64,000 nucleotides of DNA, taken from positions 1-64,000 of the forward strand of contig JAILGA010000056.1 of assembly GCA_024697225.1 (NCBI GenBank), read 5' to 3'. Every line of letters begins with the position of its first letter. Position 1 is the stretch's first letter. The stretch comes from Lachnospiraceae bacterium. GTDB taxonomy: Bacteria; Bacillota; Clostridia; Lachnospirales; Lachnospiraceae. This document shows positions 63,968-64,000 of this stretch, in pieces. The notes beneath the pieces were generated by a model. The model made no database searches. It worked only from the letters and a program-made list of their open reading frames with translations, and was not told where the DNA came from. Made by a program: the position numbers and the translations under genes.

Positions 63968-64000
63968 CATCTTGCTCTACAGCCAACGCAAATGAAAATA

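Overview
The window looks like chromosomal DNA of an anaerobic Clostridia member, most likely a Lachnospiraceae. The grounds are its moderately GC-rich coding DNA with strong AGGAGG-type ribosome binding sites, and families typical of that group: DUF4250, a DUF5688-like protein, a DUF6106-like protein, DUF2225, VanW, TSCPD, DUF6056-like membrane proteins and a bacterial GlnRS. The assignment is inference from protein families; no rRNA or tRNA gene was recognised. Almost the whole window is coding. Many genes overlap by 4 to 11 bases, so translational coupling is common.

Layout. 1-1650: a more AT-rich accessory edge with a PD-(D/E)XK-like protein, a coupled small ORF made of 21-residue repeats, and a 34-bp tandem duplication. 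1650-4932 (+): panE, an HtrA-like PDZ protein without a catalytic triad, and yhaM. 4951-8225 (-): aminotransferase, Lrp regulator, VanW-type exported protein. 8301-10109: a TPR-like protein and convergent galK. 10217-16876 (+): mutS2 and an orphan OmpR-type regulator, then, from their own promoter with a 5'-terminal hairpin, a PP2C phosphatase, a Ser/Thr kinase, a small membrane protein and a DUF5688-like protein. 16926-23816 (-): tig-clpP-clpX-engB-clpB-DUF4250, a proteostasis cluster interrupted by a roughly 227-bp foldback element directly upstream of the clpB promoter. 23882-28088 (-): CYTH protein, DJ-1 family protein, malQ, a PfkB-like protein and a TetR regulator. 28292-36802: a very acidic membrane-anchored protein, DUF2225, glnS, guaB, two unknown membrane proteins, and hom-lysC. 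37041-38744: a chemoreceptor.

38771-63832 is dominated by envelope and polysaccharide genes: three glycosyltransferases, a GINT1_N-like beta-propeller protein, a GNAT-like protein, an AsnB-type amidotransferase, a heparinase II/III-type protein, an AlgD-like nucleotide-sugar dehydrogenase, two DUF6056-like membrane paralogues, an MBOAT O-acyltransferase with a membrane-anchored partner, and an LTA-synthase-type sulfatase. Among them sit TSCPD, dapF, a HelD-type helicase, a methyltransferase, a small exporter and dapL. dapF and dapL with lysC and hom give several steps of aspartate-family amino acid synthesis, including the diaminopimelate aminotransferase route to lysine and peptidoglycan.

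The most interesting proposal is that the polysaccharide genes make and modify a uronate-containing surface polymer. The dehydrogenase would make a sugar acid, the AsnB-like protein could amidate it, the heparinase-type lyase could trim it, and the MBOAT module could O-acylate it. The other leading leads are the foldback element, the PASTA-less kinase/phosphatase cluster, and two proteins of known folds that lack key catalytic residues (HtrA-like and PfkB-like).
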